Positions 31,884 through 43,778 of a DNA stretch of 64,000 nt are shown one piece after another; position 1 is the first letter of the stretch, and every line of letters begins with the position of its first letter. Under the pieces are notes generated by a model. The model did not search any database. It was not told the DNA's origin and saw nothing but the letters and a program-made list of their open reading frames with translations. The position numbers and the translations under genes were made by a program. The stretch spans positions 256,806-320,805 of the forward strand of contig SDUX01000009.1 of NCBI GenBank assembly GCA_008729055.1, read 5' to 3'. The DNA comes from Pyropia haitanensis. Lineage: Eukaryota; Rhodophyta; Bangiophyceae; Bangiales; Bangiaceae.

Positions 31884-32620
31884 ATGAATCAGGACTGGGC
31901 GCCGGTGCGGATTCGGCCCAAGACCGGCTCCAAGAAGGCGGATGTCTCTGCCGCTGTGCGCTCTGGCGGGACTGTCGTCGCTGAGAAGAAGCGTACGTTT
32001 TCGTGGGAGTCCTACCGTGTGCCTTGCGAGGTGGCGCTTGGTGCTTTCCTCCTGTCTTGGGCCTTGTGCTATAACGCGCGCATGAGTGCAGCGCGTGGTG
32101 ACTGCCGCTGTTTCCAAGCGAGCGATGGTAGTATGGAGTCCTGCGGGACCCACGGAGGCGTTCATGCGCTCTCTGAGGCGCTGTTTGAAATGTGCCTCGC
32201 ACCTCATGGGCTGTGGTACGTAGTTTTCGCTCGCGGGCGTGGTACTGACACGTTTGTCCACCTTTTCAGCGCTTCTCGATGTCAATGTCTATTGTGCGCG
32301 TACGTATGTTGGTCCCTTGTTCCTGGTCCCTATGTTTCGCAGATGGCGCCGGCTCCAACTCGCGCACTGGTGACACCAACCTCTCCAAGCTCGATGCCGA
32401 GACGGATGTGCTTGCACATCCGACGGTGAGCCTGTCGCTGTCCAAGAGCATCCAAAAAGCGCGCATTGAGAAGAAGTGGTCGCAGGCGCAGCTGGCGCAG
32501 GCCATCAACGAGAAGCCGGCGGTGATCAACCAGTATGAGTCGGGCAAGGCGCTGCCGAATAACCAGATCATTAGCAAGATCGAGCGTGCGCTGGGCACCA
32601 AGGTGCGGTCGAAGAAGTAG
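31884..32620 (+). CDS. MBF1: Multiprotein bridging factor 1 (two exons)
   Basis: Transcriptional coactivator that in the family links activators to TBP and also works in ribosome quality control. Exon 1 is 31884-31992, intron 31993-32342 (GT...TTTCGCAG, 350 bp), exon 2 32343-32620, giving 128 residues. The N-terminal DWAPVRIRPK matches the MBF1 domain start, the junction gives KKHGAGSNS where MBF1 has KK-x-GAGxN, and the C-terminal HTH (~68-120; SQAQLAQAINEKPAVINQYE, then ESGKALPNNQ) is near-invariant in the family. Slightly shorter than the usual 140-150. Ends in TAG, so TAG is a real stop in this genome. Frame and splice phases agree. Confidence 0.93.
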
Positions 32621-33577
32621 GCAATGAAACTCCGCGCGTGTGTGTCATCCCTCAAGCATTCTCCCTTGGTCCCGGTTTGGCTTAGTGGCCCGTCCGTCGC
32701 GATTCTCCTGCTTTGAACGAGGCGGCAGGACCAGTCGGGGAACCGCAGTGCGTCCTGGCGCTTGTTTCCGCGCTGTTCTGTTGCGTGCTCACCGCCTTTA
32801 CGAGGGCTCTCCAGTGAGATTGCCACGAAGTGTAGGTGCGTCGTGGTTTCGCAGTGGTTACGGTCACTGTCGAACGTATCAGCAAGTCCCTTGTTGTCTT
32901 TATCCCGCTGGCACATCCTGATGGTGTTCGTGCATGTGTCAACACGTCCGCTATGTGGTCTACCAGTGTCCGTGTCTTGGCCAGTCCTTTGGAAGACCGC
33001 CGTCGTCGGCGGGGCAAAGACCGAGCCTCGCAACTCGTCAGTGTAGAAACCACACCATCTCTTCACCTCTGTCGACGCGCTGTGCACAAGCACACAGGCA
33101 GGCACATCTGCGCAACAGCCAGCGTGGGCGTGTTGCCTGTTATGCCGACCATCTCGGCAGGGTCGTCCAGGTGAGCTCCGCCACGAGGGGAAGCGGTGCG
33201 CCGACAGAACCGTTCCTCCCCTTTGGAGACAGCGTGCCGTGAGCCTCACGAGACGTGACGACAGTCAGCGTGGGCGCGGTGAAGCTCCCCGCACAACGGG
33301 TCAGGCAGCCAGCACTCCCGCAGCGCGGGCCAAGCCCACCGCCTCTCGGCTGCATTCATCCCCGTGCTGCCGCTGCCTCGGCCCCCCAACAGCACCCACC
33401 TCAACTCGACAGTAGACTCCAGAAAGCGACCGGGTCAGCGCTTGGGCGCGTCCCCCTCCGCCACCGCCGCCGCCGGCGCGCCCACCGCCAGTGCCGCTCC
33501 CGCCGCGGCCACCGCCGCGGGTGGCACCCGCTTCCGCCGCCGGCCGCCGTCGAGGCTCGGCGGCGGCGCCGCCCGCT
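32621..33577. other. Intergenic, no gene seen
   Basis: Only short open frames on both strands, none with recognisable composition. Becomes strongly CCG-rich after about 33450. Confidence 0.45.
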
Positions 33578-34794
33578 TTAACATCGCTCCCCGCGCGTGC
33601 GCGCCAGTGGCGGGCCGCCGGCGGGCGGCGGGCGAGGCACGGGGGGGGGCACGCGTGGGGGGGGTGCGGCAGCCGATGGGACCACGGTGGGGGAGGCGAC
33701 GGCGGCGGCGGGTGCGGCGGCGACGGCAGTGGCCGAGCGACCGCGACGAGGTGGCGGCGGAGTTGCCGACGCTCCCAGACTAGGGGCGCGCCGCCGACGC
33801 GGGCCGGCCGCCGCGGTCATCGCCACCGCCGCCTCGGCAGGGCGGCTGGTCGCTGGTGCCCCTGCCGACCCGGCAGACGCCTTGCCGACAGCGTCCGCAA
33901 GCCCAGCGGATGCCTTGCCGACAGCGCCCGCTGGCGGCACCGCCGGCCTCCCCAGTGCGACCGCCATCCCCGCCGACGCCCCGTCCGCGCCGCCCACCGC
34001 CGCCGTCGTACCTGCCGCCGCCGCTGCCGCGGCCGTGGCGGTCCCCGCCGCCGCGCCGCGCGCCGGCTTTCGTGCGGACCCCCACTGGGGTGGCGGCGGC
34101 ACCGCCCGGCCCGCCGCCACCTCTGCGGCAACGCCGGCGACAAACCAGGCGGGCGTCTGCCCCGGCGGCCACACCGCAAACCGCCGCTTGTGTCGTACGT
34201 AGTAGAGGCGGTAGCTGCGGATGGCGGCCGCGTCGGCCGCCGCCGCCGCCGCCGCCGCCGCGGGTGCGCCGGGAAACGCCGCCGCCCCCGCCTCAACCCC
34301 CTCCTCAGCGACCACGCCAGGCGCCGCGCCGGCAGCCGGCTGCCTCACCGCCACGTCACCATTGGCCGTCGCCCCCCCCTCAGCGACCACCCCCCCCCCC
34401 CCTCCCCCGCGCCGACGCGGCAGTCCTCTGGCACGCATGCCCGCATGGGCGTACGCCCGACGGCCGGCAGCGCCGCCGGCGGCGCCGCCACCGCCCGCAG
34501 CACCGCCGCGCTCTTGTGCGTCCGCCCGTAGACGGCGGCGTAGCGGGCGGCGAGGGCGGCGCCAAACGCGGCGGCCCAGCGAAAGTTGGCGGCCGACTCG
34601 GCCAGCCACACCATGACCGGGTGCGACCGCGGCGCCGCGCGACTCGCGGCATACGCGCCGGCCGGTGCGGCGCCGGCGTGGCGGTGGATGCAGCTGAGCA
34701 GCTGCGCAGTCTCGACGACCATCTTGGCAAGGTGCTTGTTGCAGTGGCCCGCCGCAGCCACGGCGGGGTTGGCAGAGAGGTAAAAGAGGTTCAT
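33578..34794 (-). CDS. Virus-like uncharacterised protein, broken at a poly-C tract
   Basis: Starts at ATG 34794 with MNLFYLSANP followed by H-C-N-K-H-x2-K-M-x2-E-x-A-Q-L-L, HPVMVWLAESAANFRW and YGRTHKS. These are the hallmark positions of an uncharacterised family I know from phage and large DNA virus genomes. The typical C-terminal block (SYRLYYVRHKRRFAVWPPG, near 34200) is present but in another frame. The shift falls at the 13-C run 34390-34402, so one extra or missing base in the tract would join the halves. The two blocks are separated by an Ala/Gly-rich insertion, and a long low-complexity tail runs to the stop at 33578. Start could be further upstream, because the frame is open. Function unknown; viral origin is inference. 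Confidence 0.45.
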
Positions 34795-35072
34795 GGCGGG
34801 GGCTGCCAGAAGAAAACACAGGGTTGCGGGGGGGGGCGGGGGGGGGGGGAAGGCGGGGGGGCACGTCGCCTGGCGCGACTGCGCAGCAGTCACCAACACG
34901 CCGACGCCCACGAAGAGTGCCAAACGGACAAGCAGGCGGGACGGCTGCGCAGTCGCGCCAGTCACCGAAAAGCCCGATGACCACGAGGGGGAACACGCGC
35001 AACAGGCAGGGGTAGAGATCGGCAGCGGCGCCGCTGCCGGGGAGCGCTGCGCGCGACCGCGACGCCCCCCAC

Positions 35073-35805
35073 CAGCGCTGCGCGGTCAAACCCGTGACCC
35101 TGCCGTGGCGGGTGAAGGGCCTCAGAGAGGCCGTGGGGCGAGTGCTGTGTCGCACGCAGCCGCGCAGGGAGTGCAGTTTTAGCACTCCAATGATCGCGGT
35201 TTGTGCGAAACCGTGCAGTCTAGCACCCGACAGCGGTCGGACGCCTCGGACCTCACCGTGGGATTGTGAAATAATTTGGGTCATGACTTCGTTCAAGTCA
35301 CCTGCTGTTGTTGGCGGGGGCGCGATCTGGAGGCCGGGGGCTGTGGACAGTTGGACTGAGGTCGCATCGGCCGCACTCAAATACCACTGCGAGAGCCCCA
35401 AGTGGGGGTCCGTCCTCCCAAGTCCCGTCTCGCGGCTGTGTGCCGACGTGGGACGATCGCGGCCGGCAGTGCTAAACTTGCACTGTTTGCAAGACTCCAC
35501 TGCACAAACTGCACGAAACCGTGCAGTGTTTGCGCCTAGTAGCTCCCAATGTGGAGCCGCACTGTGTCCGGTGACCACGTCTTCGACGACAAGGTCGTCG
35601 TCCACCACCTCCATCAGTATGAGCAAAAAAAGCGCTTCGCACACTGTGCAAATTGACCTCCACGCGCGTGTGCGGCGGTGTACAAAAAAAAGGCGGTCCG
35701 TGGGGGCTCACGGGGCGATTCGCACGACCCCGCGCGGATTCGCACTCGCTCAACGAGGCCCAAATCTGCTCTCGTCGGGATCACGGGTTTGACCGCGCAG
35801 CGCTG
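35073..35805. mobile_element. Inverted-repeat element, MITE-like
   Basis: 25-bp perfect inverted repeats at 35073-35097 and 35781-35805 (cagcgctgcgcggtcaaacc...), with weaker similarity continuing inward. 733 bp. Inside are two copies of a gcacgaaaccgtgcag-like palindromic motif (about 35195-35210 and 35508-35523). No transposase. No clear target duplication, so the class (hAT-like or other) is open. Confidence 0.5.
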
Positions 35806-36437
35806 CAGCTACCTGCGGTGGACGGGGGGCCACCAGCCCAGGCCAGATCCGTGACCAGGCGTGTCGACCGATTTTAAATCTGCCAGAGCGCGCGGCGCAC
35901 GCCACGCGCGGTTGTCCGCGCAGGTGGTCCGCCGCGCGGTGGCCACAACGGCTGCCTGGGCAGCCGCGACGGGGCCGGCGTGGGTGGGGCCGCCGCTGCC
36001 GCAACGACGGGTGGCGCGTGGGGGGACGCTGCGAGGCGCACCCGGCCGACCGCTCCTTGGTGGCCTTCCGCACGGAGCTCACACGCTTGGGCGTACGTCT
36101 GCATCGCCGTGCCCAAAGAAGAAGAAAAGAGGGGAGGTAGAGGGCTGGGGACCGCGTGCTCCGCACGCGGGGCGCAACGGGATGACCAGAGACACCGGCA
36201 GGGCGTGCCGCCCAAAGGAAAAGAAAAGAGAAAGACAAAAAAAAACAAAAAAACATGGCAATGTCCACTGGGGCAGCATCACAACTGCCCCGCCCACCAA
36301 AGCACAAGCACATACGCCATAGCACACAAGCGCACACGCCATAGCACACAAGCGTGACACGCACCCAATAGATACATTGTTTCCGGACCGCAGAGTACGC
36401 GGCCAGGACCGCCGTCCGGCCGCCGCCGCCCAGCCGC
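35806..36437. other. Intergenic, no gene seen
   Basis: Spacer between the inverted-repeat element and the 3' end of the GID8-like gene. An A-rich stretch lies at 36228-36256 and a two-copy 22-bp direct repeat (acgccatagcacacaagcgc...) at about 36315-36355. No open frame with convincing composition. Confidence 0.45.
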
Positions 36438-37151
36438 TCAGGAGGAGGACGACGACGCCGGCGCGCCCGAAGGCTCCTTTAGCTCCGCGTCCATGACGCT
36501 CATGTGCGGGAAGCGCACCTTTTCCTCCAGCTGCCCCTCGGCCCAGAGCACCTTGCGGAGAAGCGCCGGCAGGCGGGGCATCGTCTCCTGGTTTTGGTTG
36601 GCCAGGATGGCCGCGTTGAGCTCCGACGCGATCTTTTGGCGCTGCGACGGCAGCAACAGCGACGCGACGGGGCACTCGTCCGCGTCGGCGGGGTGGTCAA
36701 ACGCGAGGAGCGTGAGCGTGGCCTCTAGCTCGGCGAGGTGCGTCGAGTCGGGGCCGCCCGACGCCGTCGGCGCCAGCTCCGTCGTGGCAAACGCAAGCGC
36801 CTCGGCGGTTTTGCCGGCCCGGATGAGCTCAATGAGCAGCTGCTGGTGGAGGTGGAAGACGAGCGTCGGGTTGGAGAGGATGGCGGGGTCGAGCAGCGCG
36901 GCACCGCTCATGGCCTCGTCAATGTCGCCTTCTTGGATGGCCTGCCGAATGACCATCCGGTCCGTAATGGTGGACAGCTCCACACCGGGAGAGACGCCCG
37001 CCTCTTCGGAAAACGCCTCGGCAGCCTCCTTGTAGCCCTCAATGACAAGGTAGTCCATGACCAGCTTGTTCAGGGAGGGGCGGTCCACCTCCTCGGCCAA
37101 CAGCTTGGCCTCCCACTCGACCTTTGTAAACGAGGGGGGCTCGGGAGCCGG
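36438..37151 (-). CDS. GID8: GID8-like LisH/CTLH/CRA protein (last exon)
   Basis: Scaffold subunit of the GID/CTLH E3 ubiquitin ligase, which in the family degrades metabolic enzymes such as gluconeogenic ones. Begins within EWEAKLLAEEVDRPS, followed by LisH (LNKLVMDYLVIEGYKEAAEA), CTLH (ITDRMVIRQAIQEGDIDEAM), and CRA ending in KVRFPHM, in the order and spacing of GID8/TWA1, with a Ser-rich tail. The frame closes at a TAG just upstream of a good 3' splice site (CTCGCTAG|, exon start 37151), so a first exon carrying the ATG lies at higher coordinates; I could not place it. Size of about 230 residues fits the family. Confidence 0.82.
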   Translation of the reverse strand, partial: PAPEPPSFTKVEWEAKLLAEEVDRPSLNKLVMDYLVIEGYKEAAEAFSEEAGVSPGVELSTITDRMVIRQAIQEGDIDEAMSGAALLDPAILSNPTLVFHLHQQLLIELIRAGKTAEALAFATTELAPTASGGPDSTHLAELEATLTLLAFDHPADADECPVASLLLPSQRQKIASELNAAILANQNQETMPRLPALLRKVLWAEGQLEEKVRFPHMSVMDAELKEPSGAPASSSSS

Positions 37152-38720
37152 CTAGCGAGAGCAAGGGGGAGGTGCAGGGCCGAGTCAGCACACCACACCA
37201 CACCACAGGTCGAATGGAGCAGTGGCCCGCCACGAACAAGGGCGGTCGGCGGGGAGCACATAAGAAAACGGACGCAACCCCACCCGGCAGTTGAAACACG
37301 ACGCGTCAGAAAGGGCCCCATAACCAGCGTAGATAGCCGCAGCCCCGGCGGCAGGGCACCACCCAGCCACGCTGCTGCCACCGCTGGACCCGCGCCACCA
37401 CGCACGGCGGACCAAGCACAAAACGCCCCTCCATCCCTGGCCATGTGCGTGGCGTGGCGGCGCAGGCGGCGGCGCCGTCGCCGCCGCCGCCGTCACCCCA
37501 GGCCGCATGCACAGCCAGCGCCTCCCCCTCCTCCTCCGCCCCTGTCCATCCCCCCCCCTCCCCAACCCCGCACCAAGCAGGGGAGGCGGCAGCACGGGGT
37601 GAGGGAGGGGGGAGGACGCACCGCCCGCCCGCGACAACGCACCATTGCGTCGCGCTCGGCTTGGTGCATTCGTATTCCAGCCGCCCGCTGCGGGCGATTC
37701 ATCCTCACGCGGTCGTCGATGGTGAGGGCCGGGTCGGCTCGCGGGGCAACACACGAACGGCACAAGCGGCGGCTGCCAGCGCACAGCCCTCGCCCGGCCA
37801 AACTAAGAAAAAAAAGGGCGAAGTCAATACGCGGCACGGCCCTTACACACTGGGCCACCACCAGGAGGAGGGGGGGGTATCACGCAGCACCAGTCGCTTG
37901 CGGAGAGGAGAGGCTGCAGCGAAAAGGGGCAGCTGGCGCGTAGGTGCGTGACCGCCCAGGGCAACACAAGGAACAGACGTGCCGACCTGGACACCAACGC
38001 GCAATGGAATTAGCACACAGAATGGACAAGTCAATGGACGCTGTGAAAGTCTAGTGGCGGACGGTCATGACAAATCAGATTGAAGTCAGGATCAACATGA
38101 TATCTCCGCTGCAAAGAGCGTGCACACCTCTGGAACCAATCGATCAGCCTCCAACCAACGGCTGCCATCCGGTCAATGCGGTTGGTAGTGATCGAGTCAG
38201 CCTCCTCCCCCCAACAGCCCACTGACGCCTGCGCATCGTCATGCCCACACCCTCTGTCACTGCGGTGGCCCCGACCGGCTCACTCAGTAGGATCCGTAGT
38301 ACACGACGTTTTGCAGGCGCCCCTAGCCGGCCGGCCGCTCGTCACGGTGAACCGCAGGGTGGCTGCCGGATGGCGGCCAGGGACTGGCTGCCGTGCCGCG
38401 TCGGGTCGGCGGTGGGAGCCGCTCCGCCGTGGAGCCCAATACGCTGCGAGGGCGTCCATGCTGGGCCCCGGTTTGCATGCGTGCTCCTCCGGACGGGGCG
38501 GGTCCTGTTCCCTTTCATAGCCGCTCTGGCAGACGTTTTCTCGGCTATCACCGGGCGATCGTCGGCGTCATAGCCGTGACGTTGCCCGTCTCCCTTGGAT
38601 CCGCAGTACGCCTGCTGTCCCGAACACTTCCTGCCCTCGCCGTGGACGCGTTGCTCCTCCCGCACGCACCGACGGACCCACTGCGGCGTAGTCGACCCTC
38701 TCCCCCACCGCGTCGGCACC
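37152..38720. other. Region between GID8 and transketolase
   Basis: Should contain the missing first exon of the GID8-like gene and both promoters, as the two genes are divergently transcribed. C-run-rich low complexity at 37440-37620. No other protein recognised. Confidence 0.4.
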
Positions 38721-41093
38721 ATGGCGTTTGTAGCCGCATCACTGTCGGCAGGCTGCCTGGCGGGCGGCCGCCCCGTGCGGAAGGCATGGGTGGGCGCGCG
38801 CGTGGTCACGCCCGCCGCCGCCCGCCGCCGTGTTGGGGCTGCCCGGCAGGGTACCCCCCGCATGGACGCCGTCGCCCCAGATGCATCGGCCGTCCCCGCT
38901 GAGCTGATGCAGACGGGGGAGCCGTTTACCGACAAGGCGGTCAACGCGATTCGGTTCTTGGCCATTGATGCGGTGGAGAAGGCGCAGAGCGGCCACCCGG
39001 GGATGCCCATGGGGATGGCGCCGACGGCGTTTGCGCTGTGGGACCGGCACCTCAAGTTTAACCCCGCCAACCCATCGTTTGTCAACCGTGACCGCTTTGT
39101 GCTGTCTGCAGGCCACGGCAGCATGCTGCTGTATGCGCTGCTCTACCTCTTTGGCTTTGACTCTGTGTCGATGGAGGACATCCAGCAGTTCCGGCAGCTT
39201 AATTCTGCAACGCCAGGTCACCCTGAGAGCAACGACACGCCGGGGGTGGAGGTGACGACTGGGCCGCTGGGCCAAGGCATTTGCAACGCGGTGGGTATGG
39301 CTATTGCCGAGGCGCACGCGGCGGCCATCTACAACACGGACGAGTACACCATCATTGACAACTACACCTACTGCATTATGGGCGATGGGTGCGTGATGGA
39401 GGGCATGAGTTCCGAGGCGTGCTCCTTGGCTGGTCACCTGAAGCTGGGCAAGCTCATTGCCATCTACGACGACAACTCCATCTCGATTGGTACGTTGCTG
39501 CTTTCTGCAGGGCGTTAGGGTCTGGCCAGTGCGGTGTCTTTTGGTTGCTCATGTACCAGACGATCACCGGCTCAGGTGTGTGATGCGGCGTGCTGACTTT
39601 CTGCTTTTCTTGTTCATCTTGCACCGGTTTGACCCCCCTTTGTGTATCTTTGTGACGATGCGTTAGATGGGTCAACGGACCTGGCCATGTCTGAGGACAC
39701 GTCGGACCGGTACCGCTCGTACGGCTGGCAGGTGATTGACGTACCGAATGGCAACTCGGACTTGGGCTCGATCGAGAAGGCCATCGAGGAGGCCAAGGCG
39801 TGCACGGACAAGCCGAGCCTGATCAACATTGTCACGACGATTGGCTTTGGGTCGCCCAACAAGGCCAACACTGCCGCCTCGCACGGTTCTGCGCTGGGCG
39901 AAGACGAGGTGGCCCTGACGCGCGAGGCCTTGAACTGGCCGTACAAGGCGTTCGAGGTGCCCGACGAGGTGATGACCCACTGCCGGCAAAAGGTGGAGAC
40001 GGGCGCCGCGCTGCAGGCGGATTGGGAGGCCCAGTTTGCGCGCTACAAGGAGGCGGAGCCAGAGAAGGCGGCCGCTTTCGAGTCGGCTGTGGTGGAGGGC
40101 GCCTTGCCTGGTGACTGGGAAGCAAAGATGCAGGCGTTTGCGGCCGACGCGGACGGAATGCCGACGCGCAAGGCGTCTGCGGGGCTGTTGCAGGTTCTGG
40201 CGGCGGCGCTGCCAAACCTTCTTGGCGGGTCTGCCGACTTGGCGCCCAGCAACCTGACGCTGATTGAGGACTCGGCGGACTTTTCCGCGACGGACCGTAC
40301 CGGCAAGAACATCCGCTATGGGGTGCGGGAGCACGCGATGGCGGCGGCCACGACGGGTATCATGGCTTCTGGCTATGGCCTCCGCCCCTACTGCGCTACC
40401 TTTACTATCTTTACCGACTACTGCAAGGCGGCGATGAGGCTTGCGGCGCTGAGCCACCTTGGTGTGATCTACGTGACCACCCACGACAGCGTTGGGTGTG
40501 GCGAGGACGGCCCCACGCACCAGTCTATCGAGCAGCTCCCGACGTTCCGTGCGATGCCCAATATGCAGGTGTTCCGGCCGGCGGACGCCACCGAGACGGC
40601 CGCCGCGTACGCGGTGGCGCTGCACGCCAAAACTACCCCCACCCTGCTGGTGCTGACGCGGCAGGGCACGGGCAAGCTCGCCGAGGGCAGCTATGACGGG
40701 GCCAAGCGTGGTGGCTATGTGCTGTCTGACAACAGCCCCGACGGCGAGGCCCCGCAGCTGCTTTTGATCGCGACGGGGAGTGAGGTGGATGTGATTGTGG
40801 GCGCCGCGGAGCGGCTCCGTGAGGACGGCCTCACCGTCCGCACTGTGTCGCTGCCTTGCTGGGAGGTGTTTGAGGCGCAGTCGTCCGAGTACAAGGAGTC
40901 TGTTCTACCCTCGGCGGTGGGCCGCGAGCGCCGCCTGTCGGTGGAGGCGGCTGCGTCGTTTGGCTGGAGCCGCTACGCCGATCACTTCGTGTCTATTGAA
41001 CAGTTTGGGCGGTCCGGACCGGGGGATGAGGTCCTTGCCTACTTTGGCTTCACCCCCGAGGTTGTGGCTGACCGTGCGCGCGCGTTGGTGTGA
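38721..41093 (+). CDS. TKT: Transketolase, plastid-type (two exons)
   Basis: Thiamine-diphosphate enzyme moving two-carbon units between sugar phosphates in the Calvin cycle and pentose phosphate pathway. Exon 1 38721-39489, intron 39490-39666 (GTACG...TTAG, 177 bp), exon 2 39667-41093, total 731 residues. The first ~50 residues are Ala/Arg/Val/Gly-rich with few acids, which fits a plastid transit peptide. Family motifs in order: [15 protein letters not shown] (~89-104), [13 protein letters not shown] (~131), GPLGQG (~180), the ThDP signature GDGCVMEG...IYDDN (~220-252), the junction ISIDGSTDL, GVREHAM (~474), and a C-terminal domain with GSEVDV. Typical full length, no breaks. Opposite-strand frames across it are shadows. 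Confidence 0.96.
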
Positions 41094-42227
41094 GCGAGCA
41101 GCGGGCGGGACGCAGCGACATGGCTGGGAGAGAAGCCTGTGGCTATCACTGAAGGGTGTGTATAGCAGAGCGTAGGCGGCCACGTGTGTGGGCGAGCACT
41201 AGCTGAGGAGGCGGGGCGCATGGGTGGGTGGAATGAATACGGCCGAGGTGAATTGTATATACATACCATCACGCTACACCTGGGCAGCGCCGGCAGATGT
41301 AGTCGTCCGTGTGCGGCGCTCGTGGGCAACTGCCTCAGAACGCAGCCGACAGTCGCGCACACGACTGATAGCTGGCAGCTGGTGTGGCCACCCCGTCCAC
41401 CACCGTCCCTGCGCGCTGGCGGTATGGATGTCAATGCCCACTGGCCGCCCATCGTGGCACCCTTCACTCCTCTTCCAGGCAGGCCCTGCCGTGCGGCCCC
41501 ATCCCCTACTCATCGTCTGGGATGACAACCTGTCACTTTTGTCGCGGCGCCACCCCCCGCCCCATCACCCCCCCCCCCCGCGCCGACGCCTACGTTCGCC
41601 GACGCGTCGGGCAGCCGCGCGAGCCCCTGCACACCTACTTTCGGACGTACAATCCGCACTGGGGACCGCTCCCCTCAAAGCCATCCTCGGCGTGATTGCA
41701 CATGGCTCGCCCAGGAACGACTGGGAGCAAGATGAGCCAGGAGGCCGCACGACAGCGCCCGCTGCCTCTTGTCGTTGCCCGCTACGACACGCCTCCCCTC
41801 CGGCTGGCAGGGCAGGAGCATCCACAGGTCGGGATTTCCCATCCGCACGTTTCGCCGGCGTGTCTGAACCGGGTACACCTTTGCGATCCGCGGCGGTCCG
41901 GCCGGTGATGACGGCGGCGGCGACGGTGCGGGCGGCGGCGGCAGCGGCGAGGGCGGCACGTGGGGGGAGGGGACCGGCGCGTCCCGTCACCCAAACGACG
42001 TACGCCCCTGCGCACAGCAGCGACCGCGGCGCCGTGACGGCCGCCCCACGAGGTGGGCGGGCAGCAGCCCCCCCCCCCCCCATTTTGCCCAGCAGGCGAC
42101 ACCCCTTCCCCCCCCCCCCCACCCCCCCCCGCTGCCGACCCCGCACCACCCCGTGGCTCCCACTAGTACGATTTACCCTCTGCGCTGCGCGTGTTGCCGT
42201 GCTGTTCGCGCTCCTTGGGGGTTTGGC
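41094..42227. other. Downstream spacer, C-rich, no gene seen
   Basis: Transketolase 3' flank. After about 41550 it breaks into long C-runs and CCG repeats. Open plus-strand frames are Pro/Ala/Arg low complexity and not credible as proteins. Confidence 0.4.
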
Positions 42228-42667
42228 TCACCCTTCGGCGGGCACGCCCGCCCCCCACCCGCCCCCCCCCCCCAGCAGCTCGGCCCACGCGGCGGCGAGG
42301 CCGGCGCCCCCCCCCCCCCCCCAGCCGCCGCCGGCGGGGCCGCTCCCCCCCGCCACTGCCGCCGCCGCCACGGCGGCGTCACCCCCTCCCCTCCCCACCA
42401 CAGCCGCCGCGGGCGCCGCCGCGCCGCCACCCGCCGCCGCCGCCGCCGCCGCGGGCGTCGCCGCGCCGCCGCCCGCCGCCGCGTCGGCAGCGGCGGTGGG
42501 GTAGCCGGCCGGGCCGCCGCCGCCGACGGGGCCGCCGCCGGGCGCCGCCCACGCCGCGACCAGCGCGTTGTGCGCGACGGTGGCGGCGACCCAGGCGGCT
42601 TCCACGTCTGGCGGGACGACAAACTCTGCGCCGTTGCCGCCGCCCGTGCCGCCGCCGCCACGGCCGT

Positions 42668-42698
<31 letters not shown>

Positions 42699-42892
42699 GC
42701 CGCCGCCGACGCCGGGCGCCGCCGCGTCCGCGGCAAGCGCGTCGGCGGGCACGCCGACGCACTCAAACAGCGCGTGCATCTCGGCCTCGTTGCCCACCCA
42801 CCGCATCCGGGACGCGTCTAGGCGGAGCCCCGCGCCGACCCCCCCACCCCCCCCGCCCCCACCGCCGCCGGCGGGAGCACCGCCCCCGCCCC

Positions 42893-42931
<39 letters not shown>

Positions 42932-43778
42932 CGCCGCCGTCCCCCCCCCCTTTGGACACAAACTCATTGAGCGCCTCGTTGCTGCGGCCGCCGTAGCCAT
43001 ACCCCGCCGCGGCGGGCTCGTGCAGCCGCGACGACGCGACGCTCTGGCCGTCAAAAAAGTCCTCGAGGTCGGCCGACACGGCGTCCGCGTCGGCCCAGTC
43101 CTCGAGGCGGCTCTCCACCACGTACTCAACGTCGACGCCCCACGACTCGGCGTCGTCGGCGTCGTCGCCAGCGCCGGCCGCCTCCCCGCGCGTCACCGAC
43201 GAGCTCGACGCGCCGGCGAGGCCGGCGTAAAAAGACGTTGGCCGTGACGGCGGCGCCGGCACGCCGCCGGGCGGCAGCGGCGACCACAGCGGGCCCGCCG
43301 ACCGGTCCCAGCCGCCGCTGCCGCCACCACCACCACCACCACCACCACCCCCACCACCACCACCACCCCCAACACCCCCAACACCCCCAACACCCCCACC
43401 ACCCCCAACACCCCCACCACCCCCCACCCCATCCCCGTCCTCGCTGTCGCTGCCGCCCGCGCTGACGCCCCACCGCGGGGACCACACGTCGTGGGAGGAG
43501 ATGGCGCGGCGGAAGCGGGCCGGGTCGACGCAACCGACAAAGATGGGCTCCCCCTCCTCGCTGTCCCCGCCGTCGGCGGCGGCGGCCACCGCCGCCGCCG
43601 ACACCCGCGGCCGCCCCTCCGTCGTCGTGCCGGGCGTCCCCGCCGACGCCGCGGCCGCCGTCGGCGGCGGCGCCGCCACCGCCGCCGCCGCCGCGGCCGC
43701 CGCGGCCGCCGCCGTCGCCGCCGCTGGCGGCGGCAGTGGCGCCAAGCAGGGCGCCGCGGCGGCCACCGCCGCGGCCAC
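42228..43778 (-). CDS. Hypothetical Gly-rich, acidic-patch protein
   Basis: 516 open codons in which long Gly and Ala runs alternate with segments of normal composition: DSEEGEPIFVGCVDPARFRR, SWGVDVEYVVESRLEDWADA, SADLEDFFDGQSVASSRLHE, and DASRMRWVGNEAEMHALFE. Such conserved-looking islands are not expected from a shadow frame and favour this strand. The N terminus is probably further upstream (toward 44.9 kb) in another frame, either through introns or indels at G/C runs. No family identified. Confidence 0.4.
43318..43427. repeat. (CCA)n / CACCCCCAA simple repeat
   Basis: CCA triplets grading into a CAC-CCC-AAC array; encodes the Gly/Val run of the minus-strand hypothetical protein. Confidence 0.85.

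Noticed and set aside
32279..32342. MBF1 starting at an ATG-like codon near 32279.
   Set aside because: That segment lies in the intron; the conserved N-terminal MBF1 motif is in exon 1 at 31884 and the splice phases agree.
33578..35644. A single 688-codon minus-strand gene.
   Set aside because: Its first half crosses the inverted-repeat element and the start region of the virus-like gene in another frame; only the downstream block is credible, and it belongs to the gene starting at 34794.
38342..39124. Minus-strand 260-codon frame across the transketolase start.
   Set aside because: Antisense shadow of a strongly conserved enzyme gene in high-GC DNA.
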